From Ceratopteris richardii (Eukaryota; Streptophyta; Polypodiopsida; Polypodiales; Pteridaceae), in assembly GCA_020310875.1 (NCBI GenBank), contig CM035416.1, positions 79,569,778 through 79,633,777 of the forward strand: a stretch of DNA of 64,000 bases. Reading direction: 5' to 3'. Made by a program: the position numbers and the translations under genes. Below are positions 34,640 to 46,812 of this stretch, piece by piece. Below the pieces are notes generated by a model that worked only from the letters and a program-made list of their open reading frames with translations, ran no database searches and was not told the DNA's origin. The number at the start of each line of letters is the position of its first letter. Within the stretch, counting starts at the first letter, position 1.

Positions 34640-36960
34640 TTGTAATTTTAATCAATTCAACAATTATGAAATGATTCTAGGAAGACTATTCAGACACCAA
34701 TTGAAAGTGGTGCAAGATTGGATAGAAATGCTCTCTATTTGTATCACTTAAGTATTGATTTTAGAATCAGTTTACAAACATTCAAATATCGAGAGATACT
34801 TCCACTTCAGTGGAACATGATACATAGATGTAGATGATGTCTTTTTAGATAATTTTTCAGATTCGGAATCTTCAATGAAGGAGGATGTCAACTTATGGGT
34901 TTTTCAAGAAGCTCAATAAGAAGAATGAAGATAAAGATGTAGAGATCTCACATATTTTCCAATGCAAAATACATCCATAGATGCATCAACTTATATTCCT
35001 CAAACATTTTCTGATGAATTATTTGAGCCACATAGCTAGATGCAAATTCTAGCCACCATGAACATACCATTAATAAAGTTATAATGGTTGAAAAATATGA
35101 TGAAAATGGATATGACATTAATGGATTATTCATGGTAACTCTACTCAAGCAAGATAAAGCAGAATATCAAGTTCAAGAAACAAAAGAGAGTCGAGATGAT
35201 GATAATGACCAAGAATCCATTATGATGGAGCGAAGATTGACATAGAAAATGAGCTCCTAGAACATATTAAAGCAAGTCATTGTATAATAGATCTATTAGC
35301 ACATGTGAACCACTATACAAACTAGAGGTACCTCTAGAGACAGAACATGGGACAACTTTGAGCCACCATAACACTTTTAAAAATATGAGGTTGAAAGTCA
35401 AAATATTATAACACTATAACCTCAACTAGAAGTTGTAATAGGAGAAACCTATGAAATCAAGAATTGAAAAATAAAGTGGTAATAACGATTGTAGAAAGTT
35501 AAGAGAAATGCACCTATATTAGTAGTATATGATTGAAATTAAAGAATCTCGATTGAAACATTTATTTCAATAGTATCGAGATGTTCTTTTGGTCATGTAA
35601 GGACTTCAAGCATGTTGAGCCTCAAGTATGTGCACGTGGGATTCCTATGGCACTTGAGGCAAAACCATCTCAGCAAATGATATACATATAATGATGTACA
35701 TTAGACCAAATTTAAAGATGAAATAGATAAGATCTTAGAGGTATTTTTTATCTATGAGATTGAGCACATCAAATGGGTATAACCATTGTGATTGTTCCCA
35801 AGAATAATGGGAAACTATGAGTTTTCATCAACTTAAAATGATTAATGCAACTACCATAAGGGACAAGTATTCTCTTCACATCACATATCATCTTCTAGCT
35901 AGAGTAGCAACTAATTAAGTATATAGTTTCTTAAGTAGATTTTCTAGTTACAATGAAGTTGCAATTGCATCATGAGGCTAACAAAAAAACTACCCTTTGC
36001 TATGGAGTGGGGGATATAAGCATTCAAAGATAATGTTTCAAAGATTAATGTGTCATGTTTTCAATTTTTTAGGAAACCTTTGGAAGTCTTTGTGGATGAC
36101 TTCTATGCACACTCAACACAAAGGACCCCATATCCCAATTCTAGAGAATCTATTTGCAAAATGTACACCTTATTGATTCTCTTTCTATTTAGAAAAATGT
36201 ATCAAAGGAAAAATTTTGGAACATGTCTCCAAAAATGGAATATCTACAAATGAAGACAAGATCAAAGCAATAATTAATTTGTCAAAACCCAAAAAAGGAG
36301 ATTAAGGATTTCATACGGCATTATGGATTTTATTGAATATATATTCACATACATACAATCATTGCACCACTCGCCTATGCTTTGATCACCAAATTTAAGT
36401 GGACAAAATAGTGAAAAATCTTTTGAAGTGATAAAACTTAGGCTTTTCATTGATCCCATATTAAACGTGTCCAATTGCAATAATATCTTCCCTGTTCATG
36501 TTGATGCATCAAACTACACTATAGGATGTATCCTAGAAAATATTGCACATAAAGGAAAACTTGACTTTCCTATTGCATATGCTAGTAGGAAGCTCCACAT
36601 TATAGAATGGAATTACATTGTGACTAAATGAGAGGATCTACGAATGATTTATGCTTTCTTAAATTTGTTTTTTGAGAGGTTCTAGGAATTATTTATGCTT
36701 TCAAAAAATCTAGACATTATTTTCTTGCAAATAAACTTTTTTTTTTTTTTCCAACTACCAATTCCTTCTCTACTTAAATTTCTTTTTCTTGCTAATAAAC
36801 TTAAATTTTTTTTTCCAACTACCAATTCCTTCTCTACTTAGTCAAGAAAACTTGCAAAAGTGAAAGACTTGTTCAATGGTTTCTCTTGTTGATGGAATTT
36901 GATTTTCAAGTGGTCCTAAAAAAGGATAATACACATGTGCATGCAGGCCATCTTTCTAGG
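34640..36960 (+). pseudogene. Tat-like gypsy G4: pre-RT protease half, RT, RNase H
   Basis: Starts with EMILGRLFRHQLKVVQDW (about 34665-34720), the same protease C-terminal block as in G2. Highly decayed RT follows: an IEHIKW-like segment near 35760, INATTIRDKYSLHIT near 35840, and the RT active-site region near 36075 (VFVDDFYAHS; normally YVDD). RNase H is at 36500-36630 (VHVDASNYTIGCIL, PIAYASRKL) and around 36870-36960 (ERLVQWFLLLMEFDFQVV). Short local duplications, including poly-T blocks at 36735-36840, disrupt RNase H. Many stops show this is an old copy. Confidence 0.78.
36735..36840 (+). repeat. Local direct duplication in G4 RNase H
   Basis: AATAAACTT, a poly-T run and CCAACTACCAATTCCTTCTC occur twice, about 64 bases apart. 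The duplication lies inside the RNase H reading and breaks it. Confidence 0.8.
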
Positions 36961-37199
36961 TTGGCAAATGATGAATCTCCTCATGGAATCTCTTATGATT
37001 TGCAAGATGCCTATTTCTTCTATCTAGAAGTGGTTCCCAAATGGGTAGAGATTTAGGTCTCTTTACTTTCTTATGGCCCATTGCAAGAATACCCTCCTCT
37101 AGAGAAAAAAACATTAGGGAGTCTAAATATCTACAGATAATCACAAGGAGCATCTACTAATGTGACAAGAGAGGAGTCATGTCATGTTGCATAGATGAC

Positions 37200-38600
37200 A
37201 ATGAGAAGTGAGATATAATGCCCACCTTTCTAGTTTGGGATATCACGCAAATCAAACATTTCATAATTTGAAATAATTAGGTGTGTATTGACCATACATG
37301 GGCAAAGGATGCCTATGAATATGTGCTTTGCATAAAAAGACCACATATTGAGCATTCAACATTATATCATGTCATTGTAGAACTTAAAATGAAGTAAACC
37401 TCTTGTTGATTTACAATATGGAATTTTTAGGGAGGTTATTACTCTACACAAACAAAGTTGCTTGAGGAAGAATCATGAGATTATGAGCTAATTGATTATC
37501 AGCTATATAAATTTGGAAGGATAATTTCCTATCAACATATATCCATGAGAGTGAACACCTACCCATTTTGAAATGGCCCATGCTAGAGTTTCAATCAGAC
37601 ACTTTATCCTTGAAAGAAATGTCAAGTGAATTATCTTTCTTATGTTATGTTGACCCCCTCTCCACATGTATGCAAGACGTTATTTGAAATGATGTGATAT
37701 ATGTCAGAGAATTAAGTATCCTATTTTAAACGATTGGATCCCACTATGACCTATGGTAAGTGGATGAACTTTTTCTAAATGAGGAATAGATTTTTCTTGA
37801 CCTATCATCCCTCCAACAAAAGGCTCACATGCCAAATATATAATAGTGGCAACAATTTTGGAAAAAATGGATTGAAGCATGAGCTACAAGAACATGTGTT
37901 TTCCATGCTACTATCAAGTTTTTATTTGAAGACATACTCATTAACTATGGCCTTGCCATTGAAATTTTTAGTGATAGGAGTACACACTTTATTAATGAAG
38001 TCATTGAGCACCTATTAAAAACGTTTCTAGTAATGCACAAAATGCCAACACAATGATCAACACAAGATTATAAATAATATCCTATGTATAATTTTGATCA
38101 AACTAGTGAACAAAAGCACTCTGCTTGGGATAAACAATTGCATCATGTGGTTTGGGCTTATCGAGTTTCATATAAAACATTGTTTTGAACTACACCATTT
38201 AATTTTGTGTATCCATTCTATCGTACAATGCAAGTAGTAGATCCATATGATTAGATGGGACATGAGTTAATGAACCACGTGGATTTGCCAAAAAAAAAAA
38301 AGTAACTATATTTAGGGTTGTCATAGGTATATATGCTACAAAAGGATAGCAGAAAACTTATTATGATGTGCATATTAAAGATGAGGGTTTCCAAGAAGGA
38401 GACTCTATTTTAGTGTACACACTAAAACACCATGCAAAGAAAATTTCGAAATGAGGCCACACACCATTACTAAAGAAATAAAACCTCTATTGGAGGTGTG
38501 GTCCAATTAACAACCCTTGAGAGAGAGATCTTGCCCAAGTACATTAGTGAATACCAAAGGTATAAAGCCCTTGAGTGATAAAATGTTGGAAAGACTCCAA
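37200..38600 (+). pseudogene. G4 integrase
   Basis: Decayed plus-strand readings: a zinc-region remnant near 37270-37400 (CIKRPHIEHSTLYHV), then the core with KTYSLTMALPLKFLVIGVHTLLMK (out of frame, near 37930-38000), a HHVVWAYRVSYKT-like reading near 38130-38180, and the C-terminal DVHIKDEGFQEGDSILVYTLKHH near 38360-38430. The order equals G2. Frameshifts are numerous. Confidence 0.72.
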
Positions 38601-38696
38601 GTTGCTGAAAACAAAAAGGTTGAAGAAGAGAACATATTCAAATACACTCACAAAGAAGTGCAATTAAGAATTCTCTAACATAAAAAAACAATATAG

Positions 38697-38957
38697 ATGC
38701 CTTTTGAACCAATTCTATCAACCCCAGTAATCGAAGTATACACCATCAGCATTCAGGATGTTGGACTATCTAATGTCAAACCATATGTACATGATATTCT
38801 TGGAATCGACATCCCAATAAGAGTGATGGCACTAATTGATAATATGCATCAAAAAGTATCATCAATCTTGAGTAAGCGTGTTCCATGAAAGTACAAATTT
38901 ACCAAATACATACATGTGTTATGGGAGTTCATGTTATAGGACTACCCTTTATAGGTG
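38697..38957 (+). pseudogene. G4 post-integrase retropepsin-like domain, first half
   Basis: A 63-codon open frame reads DIPIRVMALIDNMHQKVSSILSKRVP, equivalent to the G3 stretch VRALIDSGATTSVVRLSYC, so the catalytic triplet region is D-N-M. The reading ends where G3 inserted (AGGTG duplication at 38953-38957) and resumes at 59253. Confidence 0.6.
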
Positions 38958-39570
38958 TGTCACTATAGTAAAATGGTAAGTACCAACACGAGGAGATCCA
39001 CCTCATAAATGTCAATCCGTGGAGATATGAGAACTGGTATGAAGACCATGAGCAAGTGAAGGCACAAGTGCATGATTGAGAAGCACACTAGCATGCACAC
39101 ACATACACACACACATGCACACAAGGCAAGAACAAACAGAGGAACAATGGAGTGCTTTCAATTACATAAGATCTCTCTTACAACAATTTTAATCTCTAAC
39201 AAGTCAACCTCAAAAAAGCTCTCTAGATCTTTTTATAGTTTTTTACTAGCTTTTGTCCATGTCCAGACCTAGTGTCCAACCTAGTTAAAAATTAGGTTCT
39301 ACGGCATTTTTTAGGACTCAAAGCGGGTCTATAAAATATGAAGTTGTACAAAATGGAGTTGAGAACTCCTTAGCTTGTACAAAATGGAGTTGGAACTATT
39401 AACATTGATATCTAAAATGTTGTTATAGTGATGAAAATCACTTTTGGTTGAAAATAATTTATGAAAAAAAATAGTTAGGCTTATTCTTTGTCGGATCTGC
39501 ATACAGTTTCCATCTCTTTGCTTCTTCTAACTCCTTCCTTTGGCTTTCTTTCCTATTGTCCCTTGTAACA
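38958..39570 (-). repeat. 3' LTR of G3
   Basis: Starts TGTCACTATAG on the plus strand and ends CCTTGTAACA. It aligns along its length with 58621-59252 and 17753-18380. Confidence 0.9.
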
Positions 39571-39582
39571 CTCCTCTTCTCT
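39571..39582 (-). promoter_or_regulatory. Polypurine tract of G3
   Basis: The minus strand reads AGAGAAGAGGAG directly before the LTR start TGTTACAAGG. Confidence 0.8.
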
Positions 39583-39599
39583 AGTGTTTATTGCCCCTG

Positions 39600-42500
39600 A
39601 TAGACCTCTGTTTTGGAGGGTGATCGATATAATATTGGAGGACATCAATAACCAACTCATGTTCAAAAAGCCTTAATCCTTTTGCCATATCAAATTGCAA
39701 GGCATCCCAATTGATGGCACTGGGGATATTTGGATGTGCCGTTATGTAATACTCTGAATACGTGGCCTTCTCACATGCAAATCAGTAAAGCAAGGTGATA
39801 CTCCCAAAACCCTGTCATGAATATATCTTTGAACATTTATTTGTAATAGGCAGGGGGGTATTTAATGTGGGCGTGCCAAGCATAGGCTACTATAATACTT
39901 GGGGTCATGCTCATGTCGTACTCCATATCATAATTTCCATTGGTAAAGCCTAGAAGAGCGACTTGCGATGCTTGGGTATCGCAAAAAGTTTTGAAAACCA
40001 CTTGCATCATATCAAGAATCTTCAACATCATCTGTGTTGTGACATCTGGCATTGGCTTCAATTGAGGGATCCACACGCATATGGTGGCCATCATGTAAGC
40101 AATGGAAGGTGGTCCCTATGGTGGTGTTATATATGGATAGTTGAGCCACTCTCTGCATTGTGCATTATTTTGTACTTTGATTGCAAAAGCTATCCATGAC
40201 CTACACCTTGGAATTGGTCCATAGCATGGATTGTAAAGAAGAAGTAAAGGTGCATTATTCCAAGTACGTAGCATTTCTGGGTAACCTTCTAGGAGGGTTT
40301 TCTACCAGGTCGATTGAAAAATGGCACCTTTTCATGTTGCCGGTGGTAATTCCTCTGGTTGGAATTACGTAGCAAATGTGGATGTCTTCCTTATGACTCT
40401 TTGAATTTTTGCATTATAATCAGCCAAAATTACAAAATATGGCCTATATTAGAGCTCAGAGGTCGTGATGAGTCGCATATATGCCAAGTGCTTGAAATAT
40501 GCAGACTGTAGCACCATTTCCTCTATTACCCTCATGGCCTGATTCTGCACCACATTGCAATCTTCATGGGTTTGTCCAATGTCTTCCACTTGCTTCAACC
40601 AGGGGGGTCATGGAGCTTCAAACGTATCTTGGCCTTTTGCTATTATTCATCCACCAAGAATGGATTGAGGTTCGTAGTCATCTTCAAAAGTTTGCTCCAT
40701 TGGAATGGAGACTATTTCTTCCTCCACTAGTGCCTCAGGTGGGGATGATGGTCTTTCGTATTGTAATAGCCTCGTTTGTAGTTCTATAACTTATTTTTGT
40801 AGTTCCAGTAGCGATTGAGTCAATAAAAACTAAAGAGGTTGATATTGTGTTATCCATGACTACTGCAGTGTCGGACTGTCTTTCCTGTTGGAGTTGATTC
40901 ATTTCCTCTGATAATTTATCATGGGCTTCCAAGGTTGGCATAATCTTCCAGAATAATTTTGATGATAGCCTATGTATACTTCTTGAAGATTGTGCTCTAA
41001 TATGCCATCTGCTTCTTCTAATGTATGAAACTGCTCCTGAAGACTCTCATTGTTCGCTTTGAGTATTGCTATTCCTTGTTGTAACTCCTCAAAACAATTT
41101 TGTAGTGTGTTGTTTCTTGTTTCCAGTAAGTAGTAATCGATTTGGAGGAGCATCATACATTGAATCATAGCGTTGATTGCATTATCTATAGATGAGGATG
41201 CAGTTTGTCCATTGGTCGATGCAAGTGTGTTGTGTCTAATAGAGAAATGGGTGCAGGTGAAGTTGGTGGTGGGCGAATGGGGGATGGTGGAATCATGGGG
41301 GAGGGGGAGGTGCTGTGGGTGGTGAAATGTCCATGCTATCTGACGTGGAAGTGAGTGTGGTGCCTACCATGTACATCGGAATGGTAAGTGGGGTGTGTAT
41401 GATCGTAGTGAATAATTGTGATGTGGGTGTTGAGAATGGGACTGACAAAGAGGTTTGGGTATAGGGTGGGAACCGTTTAGAGAAAAAGTCATGCATGGGT
41501 TGGAGGATTGGTGGGATAGAGGTTGGAATGCGAGAGCTTAGAGGTGGGACTGCCATGGAATGGGGCTCGATGACAAGGAAGCCTAGAAAAGTGGATCTTA
41601 AGTCTGCATGGCCTATGACTAACGTTGTGGAGGCAGGATGTCCCAAGGCCGGATCAATGAGGGATTTTGTTGGAATGGTCGCAACATGATACAAGGGGTT
41701 GTCGAAAGAAGAAAACAAGGTTGAACTAGAGGTGGGGCTACAAAAGATGAAGGTTTGCTCTTGGGTATCAACAGTAGGAATAACATTTACAACCTCTATG
41801 CGAGGGGGTGATGGTGGAGGTGTTGGAGGTCGTGGCTTTGGTGTATCTTCATGGACGAAGGTCGTTTCATGGCCAGGAGTTCCCAACAATTGCGTCGATG
41901 GACTGGGCATGGAAGTGTCAGTTGCTTGGAAAGTTATCTCAATTGGTTCCATTGTCATAGTAGTTGCCTCCACAGTAGTCATGGGGATCTGAATGTTCTT
42001 TCATGACCTTCGTTGTGTGTGTATCTTGGGTGGGTTGTATTGGGCATGAAGAGTGTGTAGATTGTATCTTATAGCTTCCACAACACCACAGGTTTCACAG
42101 AGGAGTTGCAGAGTTTCACTGAAGTGAGAATCTACACCAGCCTCTTCCAATAGTTGGGCCATGAGTACTCTACAGATCTCTTTAGAAACCAACTGTTGTG
42201 CTCGAACTCTTTCCATTGTTTGATATAATTTGCTGAGTTGGGTAGTATAAACTGGAGCTCCGGTATCTTCTTCTTCTTCTTCACCTTTTGGTTGTTCAAA
42301 TTGTTGAAAGAGAGTCCGCTATTGCTCATCCTCCCAGTGCATGTGGAGTGCTTCTCTTGATTGTCCCATTCTTTGTGTTGAGGTGTCAAGACCTTCTATG
42401 TCTGAAAAGAATTTGACATAGATAGTTGAGTGGTTTGCAAAAATGACTCAGAATCGAACGTTCTCATCCCTTCGACATCTCTAGCGGATTCGAATTCAAA

Positions 42501-43640
42501 CTCTGATTGTGTAGGTGGAGCCGATGGTCCAACTTGCATAGCTCCTTCTAAGCTTGATCTTGAGATGTGGATGCTAAATGGAGGCACTTTACCTTCTCCC
42601 ATTGGTGATATCTCTAGGGTCGTAAGAACTTCTCGTGGTTGGACACATGGAATTGTGGCTCTCATTCTCTTAGATTGGTGAGTTGAAGCTTGACATCCTT
42701 TAAACAGTTGTAATTGTGACCATTTCAGTGCACGCTCGATGGGCATATCATATGATAAACACCTGTATATTATACGATTCATGGCACTACGTTCGTTCAC
42801 AATTGGTTTTTTGAACCACCTTTTATTAGCTTCATACGATTGCTCTATAATCCACACAAGAATCTTAATAGTCAGTGAGCATGTATCTGTCAGATAAAGG
42901 CTGAACCAGATTCTCTTTTGTGGCTGAGTGAATCTATCTTGTCCTAGAAACGCAAAGTGCTGCACACAGAGATGAAGGGGAATGGGCACATTAGGTATCC
43001 GTGTTGCCATATCCTTGAGCTTCAATAGCTTCCTATCCTTCATGTTGCCAGGTATCAAAGCATCTTTCTCTGAGGCTACATGTGTGTCGTGCATGTTAAG
43101 TGCATCTCTTACGAATTCTAGGGTGAGTTCAAACTTCTTCAATTCATTGTTTCATGATAGAGAAGGAATTACAAAGGTACCTGGTCGATCTTTCACATCG
43201 CTAGCCTATAGGTAGACACCAAATAATAGCAACGTTGGAATTCTAGCTTTGGTATGGGGAACTTGAAATATTCAGCTTGTCCTGCATATTGTCAGATTAC
43301 TTATAGTTCTGGGGTGTTCTGAAGAGTCTCAAATTCCTTTGAAAAAATTTGAAATTGTCCCCACATGTTGCCAAATTCACACTTTGACTCCCATATGTAT
43401 GTTGCATCTCCTAGCTGTTCCAAGCATCCCATTGAACTAATGCAAGTGATTGCTAACCTCCTCAGTAAGTCTTGTAGGTGGATCGAGACTTGGTATTTGT
43501 TGTGTAACTCTACAAGTTGTCGATCAATGGCACTTCAATAGGCAATTTTCCTATATTAACTCCTATTCGACTTGTTCTTGCCTACAAACACATGCTTGCT
43601 ACTTCAACCATGATGCTAATAGTATTGGTTTTCTCTTAAT
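39600..43640 (-). pseudogene. Extra reading region of G3 between the post-integrase domain and the 3' LTR; function unknown
   Basis: Long minus-strand segments read in the element's own direction. 43142-42396 (248 codons) contains ELTLEFVRDALNMHDTH, IPLHLCVQHFAFLGQ and KRIWFSLYLTDTC. Then come 42216-42001 and 41982-41293 (229 codons, rich in Pro, Ser and Thr, ending PPTAPPPPP), followed by a coiled-coil-like stretch near 41140-40950 (NTLQNCFEELQQGIAILKANNESL). Continuity across stops suggests one ancestral protein of several hundred residues: a folded N-terminal domain, a disordered Pro/Thr-rich middle and a helical C-terminal part. I do not recognise a family. Extra ORFs on the 3' side of pol are known in some Tat elements and an envelope-like ORF in Athila, but no match is claimed. 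Confidence 0.5.
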
Positions 43641-44099
43641 CTACTAGAAAAGAAGATCATACTAGCATTGCAACGAAAGCATGATGATACTTTGTCTCCT
43701 TTACAATACCAACATGATACCTGTAGTAGTTAGGGAGTTAGTAAGTGAGGTGTTCGTTGCATCTGTGAGTGTCAATTAGTAGGTTACTGATTTCTCTAGA
43801 TGCATACTCTGGATGTGCACTTAGTAAGAATGCATCTACTTTGGTGCAAATTGATTTACATAATCGGGTCACGAGGTTTGAAGCAAGGTTTAATTCTCTA
43901 ATTTTTTAGCGTGGGATTACATCTTATGGCAGTTATGACCTTTACATGTTGCTGGAATAGATCATCTCGGATTTGGGACTTTTTGGGTATCCATTTCCGA
44001 ATAATCATAGGTGTGATCAAAGACATGGATGTGTTGAGTGCAGATGTTTGCCATGAGATTTGTGTCCTAAGTGTCTATGAGTGGTGATTCAAGCTTGTG

Positions 44100-45110
44100 A
44101 GCTTATGCGAATTCAATTGAGCTTGTAAGCAGGTCTTCGGCACCCAAATTTGTCATTCTTCGGGATCAGCCTTCATTGACCACTTTGGGACCCAAATAGA
44201 AATGGTTCGCCTTGGTTGATTATAGAATACTCCTTTATTGTAGTCCTTGACTGAGTTGTTTGTCTGGTGCATCTTCGGGGTCCTGTATCCTGAGAAAAGG
44301 TTTGTTCACCCTTGTGTATCCAGATCGGCTTCATTCAATGAGATACTTTATTTTGCACTAGTCATTGAGCGTGCGTCTTGATTATCTATTTCATCTCTTG
44401 TGTTGCTTTGCTTGTTTTTCTTGGATCTCCTTTGGAAAAGAAGGGAGTTCCATATTGGCTTTTCTGACTCCTTCATGAGTGACCTTCTTCAGCATCATAG
44501 AACTTTGGACAAGAATAGCATCATTATCTTCATTTGTGCTCCTGGAAGGACCAAGAGTGGGTACCTTTCCTAGTTCATTGAGTGCTTGATTTTCTAACTC
44601 AACTGTGATGGAGTTTTGATTTACCTAGACCTAAAGAATTCCACTTCTTAGGTTCAGGTTGATTGCATGGTCATAGATCTAGTCTTGACCCAAGACAAGA
44701 GGTTCGGTGAAATTCTCGTCTTGACACACTAGCATCTTGACTATCATTGGCACATCCTAAAGGTAGATGGGAAACTCCAACCTCGCCCTTGCAAGGGGTT
44801 TCCACACCTCCCAATCGTATGAGATATGCTTCTATAGGATTGATACTTAATTTCAATTCTTGACAGTAAGAAAGTCTAACTACACTAGTGGTTGCACCTG
44901 AGTCAATCAAGGCTCTTACAGTCCTTACACTCTTTCCTTGTCCTACTTTTAGGTTCACAAAAGGACGTCGATCAATTATTCTAAGGGAATTTACTCCTGT
45001 TGCTTGGCACATGGCCATGTGATATCTTGGAGTGTCATGAGTATCTAACCTAGGTTGATCCCTACCCTGTCTTTTCGGTTTCATTCATTGGGTGTGTTCT
45101 ACAACTTTTG
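44100..45110 (-). pseudogene. G3 post-integrase retropepsin-like domain and tail
   Basis: In the 137-codon open frame 45084-44671, residues 42-82 read VNLKVGQGKSVRTVRALIDS, then GATTSVVRLSYCQELKLSI. The catalytic D-S-G is at 44904-44896 and intact. INPIEAYLIRLGGVETPC follows as in G2, and after a frameshift the LVLGQDW-like block lies near 44690. Further down, the lysine-rich tail includes WIHKGEQ near 44310. It lies directly downstream of the integrase C-terminal block (about 45110-45300), the same order as in G2. This copy shows the clearest catalytic triplet of the four. Confidence 0.78.
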
Positions 45111-45114
45111 CATG

Positions 45115-46812
45115 CGCTTCTTCTCGAACTCTTTTTTCCTCTTCCTTACGTTTCTTTGCAGCATTGAGTCAATTGAGCATTTTCTCTGTGAGGGGTTCTT
45201 GATATAATTTGATTTTGCATCCACTAATATAACTAGGTAGGATGTTGCCTTCTAGAGTGGCTAATTGGACAACTCCACTTGTTGATATTCTATTAATAAT
45301 CATGGGCCATGCTTCTCCAACTTTCGTGCATGTTGCTTCATGGTGTATACTAGGGCTAAATCTCCCACTTTCAGGCCTTTATCCTTCACATGGGCATCAA
45401 AGTATGCCTTTTGCCTTTTCTTGGCTATGTATATTCCTTTAGCTGCTCTTAATCTCATTTCACCTAATCGTTCAAGATCATATTCTAGATGAGAGCTCAC
45501 GACCACTCCATTTATGCTCTTGTTCAACTCTTAATGTAGAATCAAGACATATAGTGGCAATACTGCATTCTAGCTAAATACCATCTGAAAGGGTGTGGCT
45601 TGGAGAACCATTTTATAGGACACTCGATAAGCCCAAACATCATGATGTAGTTGTTTGTCCCAATCAGAACGTTTATTATTTACTTGTTTCGTCACAGGAT
45701 CTTATTTGTAATCTCCGCTTGTCCATTAGCTTGTGGATGATACAGAGCAGACTTCTTATGTAACACCAAGAATACTTGGAGAAGGTTTTCAATTACTTTG
45801 TTTAAGAAGTGTTTACCTCTATCACTTACTAACTCTATTGGTAATCCATATCTAGTGAACACATTCTCAAATAAGAACTTATCCATCATTTGAGCATCGT
45901 TCTTGGTTATGTCTTTTACTTCTACCCATTTGATAAGATAATATGTGGCAACAATAATGTATTCAGCATGTGAACTCTTGACTACGGGATTAATAGGACC
46001 TACAAAGTCCATTCCCCACTTAGAGAATGCCCGACCTCCCATCATGGGTTTCAATGGCATCTCATCCTTACGTATCGAGTACTAAGTTTGCTAACAAATA
46101 TCACATCGCTTCACATAGGTATGTGCATCCATATGAAGGGTTGGATAGCAAAGACCTACAAAAAGTATTTCCCTGATCACTCTATCTAGTCCAAAGTGTC
46201 CTCCTACTACACCTCGGTGACCAGTTTCTAAGATCTTGAGATATTCACTTTCATGGACACACAGTCTTAGGAATTTGTCTCTTCCATGCTTGTATAAATT
46301 ATCTCCAATGCGAGCATAGTCTAGTGCTTCTTTTTCTAAGCTCTTTTGTCTAACCAATGTCATTTCTTGAGGGAATGTTTTCGTCTTCAAAAAGGCTACT
46401 AGCAATTCGCTCCAATCTAGTACTAAAGACACTTGATATAGTGTAGCATGTTCCATAGGTGGTCTGATAGTGCAGATTGGGCATTCGTTGCACATCCTAA
46501 GGACATCTGCTTGCATTGTTGCCAGTATACACCTAATCTTTGAAGAGTTTGTAGGCTTTGATGGTTGGACTGATGTTGTTCCAGTGCACCTACATGTGCT
46601 ATTTGCAACCACTTTGCATGCTCATCTTCATCTACACAGCAAGCCAGTATGCCTTGATCGATGTGCTTATACATGTTGCCTGCCAATATGTGATACTTTA
46701 GAGACCTCACTACTTCTTTATCTTTGGCTTTTAGTACACGATGTTTCAATCCAAAGGTTAGAATAGGCACTATAATTTTGGCCCAGTCAGGCACTACTTC
46801 TAGATTGAACAA
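45115..46812 (-). pseudogene. G3 integrase
   Basis: Zinc region in 46612-46091 (RMCNECPICTIRPP, then YVKRCDIC near 46100). Core in 46060-45692 (WGMDFVGPINPVV, ELVSDRGKHFLN, SALYHPQANGQAE), with the three acidic positions present. C-terminal part in 45527-45300 (DAHVKDKGLKVGDLALVYTMKQHA), then a MLPSYISGCKIKLYQEPL-like reading near 45190-45250. Frameshifts separate these parts. The first block 46812-46423 also covers the region between RNase H and integrase. Confidence 0.87.

Noticed and set aside
41495..41992. Glycine- and valine-rich plus-strand frames (41495-41689 and 41699-41992)
   Set aside because: They are antisense shadows of the Pro/Thr-rich minus-strand reading of G3.
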